Below, piece by piece: positions 5,191-8,716 of a stretch of 8,716 bases of DNA. The DNA lies in the NCBI GenBank assembly GCA_003484545.1, contig DNCF01000143.1, forward strand, positions 1 through 8,716, written 5' to 3'. Source of the stretch: Massilia sp. Its GTDB lineage: Bacteria; Pseudomonadota; Gammaproteobacteria; Burkholderiales; Burkholderiaceae_D. The notes under the pieces are model-generated. The model was not told the origin of the DNA and ran no database searches. It was given only the letters and a program-made list of their open reading frames with translations. A program made the position numbers and the translations under genes. The stretch's first letter is position 1. The number at the start of each line of letters is the position of its first letter.

Positions 5191-7272
5191 ATGTCTAATG
5201 CACCAAAGTTCGGCCTGAATGGGCCGCAAAGCGAAGCCGTGCTTTACCTCGACGGCCCCTGCCTGGTGCTGGCGGGCGCCGGCTCGGGCAAGACGCGGGT
5301 GATCACCCAGAAGATCGCGTACATGATCGAAGACCGCGGCTACGATCCGCGCACGATCGCGGCGCTGACCTTCACCAACAAGGCCGCGCTCGAGATGCAG
5401 GAGCGCATCGGCAAGCTGCTGAAACAGCCGAAGCAGGCCAAGCAGATCACGGTCTCGACCTTCCACTCGCTGGGCGTCAAGATCCTGCGCCAGGAAGCGG
5501 CCGGGGTCGGGCTGAAGGACAAATTCTCGATCATGGACAGCGACGACTGCTACACGATCGTGTCCGACCTGGCCGTCACCACCGACAAGCAGGAAATCCG
5601 CCGCATCCAGAACGCCATCTCGCTGTGGAAGAACGGCCTGGTCGATCCCGAGGATGCGATCAGGCAGGCCAAGGACGAGGACGAAGCCCAGGCCGGGCGC
5701 GTCTACCGCAGCTATGTGGCGACCCTGCAGGCCTACCAGGCGGTCGACTTCGATGACCTGATCCGCCTGCCGGTCGAACTGTTCCGCAACAACGAGCCGA
5801 TCCGCGACCGCTGGCAGCGCCGCCTGCGCTACCTGTTGATGGACGAGTACCAGGACACGAATACCTGCCAGTACGAACTGGTGAAACTGCTGGTGACGGG
5901 ACTCGGCAAGAAGCCGATGTTCACGGCGGTGGGCGACGACGACCAGGCCATTTACGCCTGGCGCGGCGCCTCGGTCGAAAACCTGAAAACCCTGCAGGTC
6001 GATTTCCCCGACCTGCGCGTCATTAAACTCGAGCAGAACTACCGCTCGACCACGCGCATCCTGCAGGCGGCCAACGCCGTCATCGGCAACAACCCGAAAC
6101 TGTTCGAGAAGTCGCTCTGGTCCGAGCACGGCCTGGGCGAGCCGATCAAGGTGATGGGCATGCAGAACGACGACCAGGAAGCCGACCAGGTCGCGATCAT
6201 GATTTCGGCCGACCATTTTCAACGCAAGAACAAGTGGTCGGATTACGCGATCCTCTACCGCGGCAACCACCAGGCGCGCGTGATCGAGCAGGCCCTGCGC
6301 AAGGAGCGCATCCCCTACACCATGTCGGGCGGGCAGAGCTTCTTCGACAAGGCCGAGATCAAGGACATCATCGCCTACCTGCGCCTGATCGCGAACCAGG
6401 ACGACGACCCGGCCTTCATCCGCGCCGTGACGACCCCGAAGCGCGGCGTCGGCATGGCGACGCTCGAGGTGCTCGGCGAATTCTCCAAGCAGTGGAACTG
6501 CTCGCTGTTCGAGGCCGCCGGCAAGGGCGGCATCGAGGCCAAGCTGCAGGACCGCCAATTGCATCCGCTGCGCGACTTTTGCCGCTTCATCGACGACCTG
6601 GAAGACCGCGCCACGCGCCCCGGCCCATCCGGCAGCGGCGACAACGCGGCCGAGGTGCTGGACGACATGATGAAGGAGATGAATTACGAGCACTACCTGT
6701 ACGAGAACTTCGACGACCGCGCGGCGCAGGCGAAGTGGCAGAACGTGCTCGAGTTCACCAACTGGCTGAAGGAGCGCGGCCGCGGCGGTCGCGATCGCGA
6801 CGGCGAAGAGAAAAACCTGCTCGAACTGACGCAGATGGTGGCCCTGATGTCGATGCTCGAGGGCCAGGACGAAACGCCGGACGCGGTGCGCATGTCGACC
6901 CTGCACGCCTCGAAGGGGCTGGAGTATCCGCACGTGTTCCTGGTCGGCGTCGAGGAGGGCATCCTGCCGCACAAGGGCGACCCCGACGACCCGATCGAGA
7001 AGATCGCCGCGCGCATCCAGGAAGAGCGGCGCCTGATGTACGTGGGTATCACGCGCGCCCAGCGTTCACTGCAGATCACCTGGTGCAAGAAGAGGAAGCG
7101 TGCCGGCGAGCTGGTGCACTGCGACCCGTCGCGCTTCATCAAGGAGATGGCGCTGGACGAGGGCGATGCGCCGCCGAAGGAGTCCGAAGTGCTCAGCCCG
7201 AAGGAGCGCCTGGCGAACCTGAAGGCGCTGCTGGCCACGCCCAAGCCCGAGATGCCCAACCCGCTGGCATAA
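5191..7272 (+). CDS. rep: ATP-dependent DNA helicase Rep (UvrD/Rep superfamily 1A)
   Basis: Rep is a 3'-5' DNA helicase that clears protein roadblocks ahead of the replisome and helps restart forks. The 693-residue protein shows the SF1A motifs in order: Walker A AGAGSGKT (28-35), TFTNKAA (60-66), DEYQD (218-222), VGDDDQAIYAWRGA (247-260), VIKLEQNYRS (277-286), the STLHASKGLE block (569-578) and EERRLMYVGITRAQ (611-624). It matches E. coli Rep rather than UvrD in remembered stretches such as DEYQDTNT-QYELVKLLV, SGG-SFF near residue 379 and a terminal LANLKA-LLA. It is about 20 residues longer than E. coli Rep. The ATG at 5191 is chosen because homology begins at once (LNGPQSEAV); the open frame extends upstream to 4444, but that part is the antisense of modA. 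slyX follows directly. An acidic, glycine/arginine-rich linker (about 471-488 and 530-540) looks variable. Confidence 0.96.
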   Translation: MSNAPKFGLNGPQSEAVLYLDGPCLVLAGAGSGKTRVITQKIAYMIEDRGYDPRTIAALTFTNKAALEMQERIGKLLKQPKQAKQITVSTFHSLGVKILRQEAAGVGLKDKFSIMDSDDCYTIVSDLAVTTDKQEIRRIQNAISLWKNGLVDPEDAIRQAKDEDEAQAGRVYRSYVATLQAYQAVDFDDLIRLPVELFRNNEPIRDRWQRRLRYLLMDEYQDTNTCQYELVKLLVTGLGKKPMFTAVGDDDQAIYAWRGASVENLKTLQVDFPDLRVIKLEQNYRSTTRILQAANAVIGNNPKLFEKSLWSEHGLGEPIKVMGMQNDDQEADQVAIMISADHFQRKNKWSDYAILYRGNHQARVIEQALRKERIPYTMSGGQSFFDKAEIKDIIAYLRLIANQDDDPAFIRAVTTPKRGVGMATLEVLGEFSKQWNCSLFEAAGKGGIEAKLQDRQLHPLRDFCRFIDDLEDRATRPGPSGSGDNAAEVLDDMMKEMNYEHYLYENFDDRAAQAKWQNVLEFTNWLKERGRGGRDRDGEEKNLLELTQMVALMSMLEGQDETPDAVRMSTLHASKGLEYPHVFLVGVEEGILPHKGDPDDPIEKIAARIQEERRLMYVGITRAQRSLQITWCKKRKRAGELVHCDPSRFIKEMALDEGDAPPKESEVLSPKERLANLKALLATPKPEMPNPLA

Positions 7273-7273
7273 T
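7265..7273 (+). promoter_or_regulatory. Candidate extended -10 promoter for slyX
   Basis: TGGCATAAT fits the extended -10 pattern TGnTATAAT with one mismatch and spans the rep stop codon. It would start transcription around 7280, leaving about 20 bases before the slyX GTG. No -35 is evident, which extended -10 promoters often tolerate. Alternatively slyX is simply cotranscribed with rep. Confidence 0.3.
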
Positions 7274-7291
7274 GCGAGCCTCTTATTTATC

Positions 7292-7296
7292 AGGAA
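7292..7296 (+). promoter_or_regulatory. Ribosome-binding site deciding the slyX GTG start
   Basis: AGGAA ends 5 bases before the GTG at 7302. It supports that start over the in-frame ATG at 7272, which overlaps the rep stop as TAATG and has no comparable site. Confidence 0.6.
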
Positions 7297-7301
7297 CCGC
7301 C

Positions 7302-7505
7302 GTGGACCACGAAGACCGTTTCGTCGACATCGAAATCAAGCTCGCGCAGCAGGAAGACCTGGTCGACACCCTGAACCAGACCGTCTACCAGCAGGCGCGC
7401 AGGATCGATCAATTGGAGGCCATGGTCACCAAGCTGGCCGAGCACGTGCGCACGCTGCAGGAAGCCGGGCAGAGCCCGATCAACGAGCGGCCGCCGCATT
7501 ACTAA
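7302..7505 (+). CDS. slyX: SlyX family small coiled-coil protein
   Basis: This 67-residue protein is almost entirely a predicted amphipathic coiled coil (about 6-53), with leucine/isoleucine/valine at heptad spacing (IEIKLAQQEDLVDTLNQTV). It ends in PPHY, the conserved C-terminal tail of the SlyX family; E. coli SlyX (72 residues) ends the same way. The biochemical role of SlyX is not known. In E. coli the gene neighbours slyD, which is not seen here. The GTG start at 7302 is preferred because AGGAA lies just upstream. Starting at ATG 7272 would add ten residues (MRASYLSGTA) outside the coiled coil. The gene lies 29 bases after rep and is probably expressed with it, with a possible internal promoter. 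A candidate terminator overlaps its stop codon. Confidence 0.9.
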   Translation: MDHEDRFVDIEIKLAQQEDLVDTLNQTVYQQARRIDQLEAMVTKLAEHVRTLQEAGQSPINERPPHY

Positions 7506-7521
7506 AACCGCCGTGGTTTTT
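7504..7521 (+). terminator. Candidate bidirectional terminator between slyX and the GMC gene
   Basis: AAAACC (7504-7509) pairs with GGTTTT (7515-7520) around a 5-base loop, and the T-run continues to 7521. The stem begins inside the slyX TAA stop codon. On the opposite strand the mirror arrangement also ends in four Ts, so it could stop transcripts from both convergent genes. Only two of the six stem pairs are G-C, so it may be weak on its own. Confidence 0.45.
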
Positions 7522-7522
7522 C

Positions 7523-7549
7523 GTAGGGTGGGCTCTCGAGCCCACGCGG
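7523..7549 (+). repeat. REP-like hairpin repeat, copy 2
   Basis: This copy has the same conserved ends as copy 1 (GTAGGGTGGG ... CCCACGCG). The stem is GTGGGCTC (7528-7535) with GAGCCCAC (7538-7545) around a 2-base loop. Relative to copy 1 the inner stem pair is changed on both sides (CAC/GTG to CTC/GAG), so pairing is kept. It begins just after the candidate terminator and forms the left arm of an inverted pair with copy 3. Confidence 0.78.
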
Positions 7550-7576
7550 TTTCACCTTGTGATTAATGCCGACGTC

Positions 7577-7592
7577 CGCCGCAAACGCGGCG
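7577..7592. repeat. Central hairpin between REP copies 2 and 3
   Basis: CGCCGC (7577-7582) and GCGGCG (7587-7592) form a perfect 6-bp stem with a 4-base AAAC loop. It sits centrally in the 60-base spacer between the two inverted REP-like units. The block 7523-7636 therefore reads hairpin-hairpin-hairpin, resembling a BIME (paired REP) element with a linker stem. In GC-rich DNA such a stem could be chance. Confidence 0.4.
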
Positions 7593-7609
7593 TGTGCGCC
7601 TCCGCCGTA

Positions 7610-7636
7610 CCGCGTGGGTTCAAGAACCCACCCTAC
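7610..7636 (-). repeat. REP-like hairpin repeat, copy 3 (inverted)
   Basis: Read on the minus strand, this unit starts GTAGGGTGGG and ends CCCACGCGG, so it is inverted with respect to copy 2. The stem GTGGGTTC/GAACCCAC (arms 7614-7621 and 7624-7631) is perfect with a 2-base loop. Its inner pairs differ from both other copies yet remain complementary. The GTAG end overlaps the end of the GMC oxidoreductase gene and contains its TAG stop (7633-7635). Confidence 0.78.
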
Positions 7637-8716
7637 AACCCCAGGTCTTCTCCCAGCCAAGTACCCAGCCGCTTGCCCAGGCACAGCAGCGTCAAGGTCG
7701 GCGGCAATCCCCACGGCTCGGGAATCACCGACGCGTCGCAGACGAACAAGCCTTTTGTCGCCGTCTGCAGATTGGCGTCGACCCCTTCTCCGATGCGCAC
7801 ACTGCCGCCCGGATGCGCCGCGAAATGCCAGGATTGAAAGATGTGATGGGCGCCGGCCTGGCCCAGGATCGCCTTCGCCATGTCCACGCCGTGCCGCAGC
7901 TTGTGCCGGTCGCTCTCGGTCAGCCGCTTGTCGGCCCAGCGCGGGGTCACTTTTCCGCCGATCTCGTCGCGGATCTTGACCATCATCGACAAGGTACGCT
8001 TGTGCGCGAACAGGCGGTCGATGCGGCCGACCTGGGCCGCGAAGGCCGCGTACATCGGCTGCGGCAGGGTCAGGTCGGCCAGCGCGACGCCCTCTTCATG
8101 CAGGCTCAAGCCGGCCGCCATCGGCACCTCGGCGCCGCCGTCGACGTCGTCCACGCTGCCCATCACGGCGATCACCGGATCGCTGAAGAAGGGAGCATGG
8201 CGTGGTCCCAGGCCTGAAGCGTGCAGCAGGCGCGGGCTGCCCAGGCCGCCGGCGGCGAGCACCACGATAGTCGCCTTGACCGTCAAGGTGTCGCCGCCGA
8301 CCTGCACGGCGACGCCGCACACACGGCCATCCTCCACCAGCACGCGCAGCGCGCGGGCGCGCTCGGCCAGCTGCGCGCCATGGCGGCATGCTTCGTCCAG
8401 AAAATCGCGCGCCGTCCACTTGGCGCCGAAGGGGCAGCCATACACGCAGCGCCAGCAGCCGCTGCGGCATGCCGCCGGCCGGATCATCTTGTCGAGCTTG
8501 CGCCAGTCGAGCCCCATGGCCTGCGCGGCCGCCATCATGCGCGCGGCCATTGGGCCGATCAACGTGTCGGGCAGGGGCGCCATCGGCAGTTCCGCGCGTA
8601 ATGCGCCCAGGGCCGGCGCCAGGTCGATGCCGTGGCGTTCGAACATCGCTTTGGGCGGCGGCGCGGCGGTGGCGAAGTTGATCGCCGAGCTGCCGCCCGC
8701 CGTGATGCCGGCCACC
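7633..8716 (-). CDS. GMC-family FAD-dependent oxidoreductase; 5' end outside window
   Basis: GMC (glucose-methanol-choline) enzymes oxidise alcohols or related substrates with FAD. The window holds 361 codons of the C-terminal part. The Rossmann GxGxxG segment at the N terminus lies beyond the right edge, and the first visible residues (AGGSSAIN) are the GMC signature loop that follows it. Residue numbers count from the right edge. Four cysteines at 83, 87, 90 and 94 (C-x3-C-x2-C-x3-C, followed by PFGAK) resemble the Cys cluster of the long-chain alcohol oxidase branch. VVLAAGGLGSPRLL (151-164) is an FAD-domain motif. The C-terminal GMC domain carries HPGGSVRIG (His301, likely catalytic) and FVCDASVIPEPWGLPPTLT (from 324). 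The usual second catalytic His/Asn of choline- or glucose-type members (GNTNAPT) is replaced by WGLPPT. The substrate is unknown. The gene ends with a TAG supplied by a REP-like repeat and converges on slyX. Confidence 0.88.
   Translation of the reverse strand, partial: VAGITAGGSSAINFATAAPPPKAMFERHGIDLAPALGALRAELPMAPLPDTLIGPMAARMMAAAQAMGLDWRKLDKMIRPAACRSGCWRCVYGCPFGAKWTARDFLDEACRHGAQLAERARALRVLVEDGRVCGVAVQVGGDTLTVKATIVVLAAGGLGSPRLLHASGLGPRHAPFFSDPVIAVMGSVDDVDGGAEVPMAAGLSLHEEGVALADLTLPQPMYAAFAAQVGRIDRLFAHKRTLSMMVKIRDEIGGKVTPRWADKRLTESDRHKLRHGVDMAKAILGQAGAHHIFQSWHFAAHPGGSVRIGEGVDANLQTATKGLFVCDASVIPEPWGLPPTLTLLCLGKRLGTWLGEDLGL

Noticed and set aside
5176..6972. A 598-codon open frame antisense to rep
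   Set aside because: It is the shadow of a GC-rich coding gene. Its translation is low in complexity (rich in V, L, A, R, Q, H) and has no recognisable domain, while the plus frame carries every Rep helicase motif.
5191..7272. UvrD or PcrA instead of Rep
   Set aside because: The DEYQDTNT-QYELVKLLV stretch, the SGG-SFF segment and the LANLKA-LLA tail match remembered E. coli Rep and not UvrD.

Overview
The window is GC-rich, densely coded chromosomal DNA. Its gene content, compact GC-biased coding and repeat family suggest a betaproteobacterium, most likely Oxalobacteraceae (Massilia/Duganella-like). That placement is my inference from protein style and the GTAGGGTGGG-type repeats; there is no rRNA here to confirm it. 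Seven protein genes are present, two of them cut by the window edges. No stretch longer than about 130 bases lacks a gene. I see no tRNA, rRNA, CRISPR array, prophage or insertion sequence.

Layout from the left. The 3' two thirds of priA (replication-restart helicase, +) is followed by a dihydrolipoyl-dehydrogenase-like flavoprotein gene (+). That gene converges on a small SRPBCC/DUF1857 (AtaL-like) gene (-), and a REP-like hairpin repeat sits between them. Next, on the minus strand, come modB and modA, the permease and periplasmic binding protein of a molybdate transporter. They overlap by 4 bases, and no modC ATPase gene lies beside them. A short divergent intergenic region with a long symmetrical dyad separates modA from rep (Rep helicase, +). 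slyX follows rep immediately. slyX converges on a GMC-family flavin oxidoreductase gene (-) that runs off the right edge. The slyX/GMC junction holds a candidate bidirectional terminator and a pair of inverted REP-like units around a third hairpin.

The genes form short housekeeping units rather than one system. PriA and Rep both act on stalled replication forks but lie in separate transcription units. ModA and ModB would import molybdate with an ATPase encoded elsewhere. The two flavoproteins have no pathway partners in view.

The most informative non-coding signal is the repeat family. Three 26-27 base copies share a 5' GTAG and a perfect 8-bp hairpin. The inner stem bases differ between copies, but always as matched pairs. 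These are hallmarks of REP elements mobilised by REP-associated tyrosine transposases (RAYTs). Both convergent junctions carry copies, and one copy supplies the stop codon of the GMC gene. I found no convincing new multi-gene system in this window.
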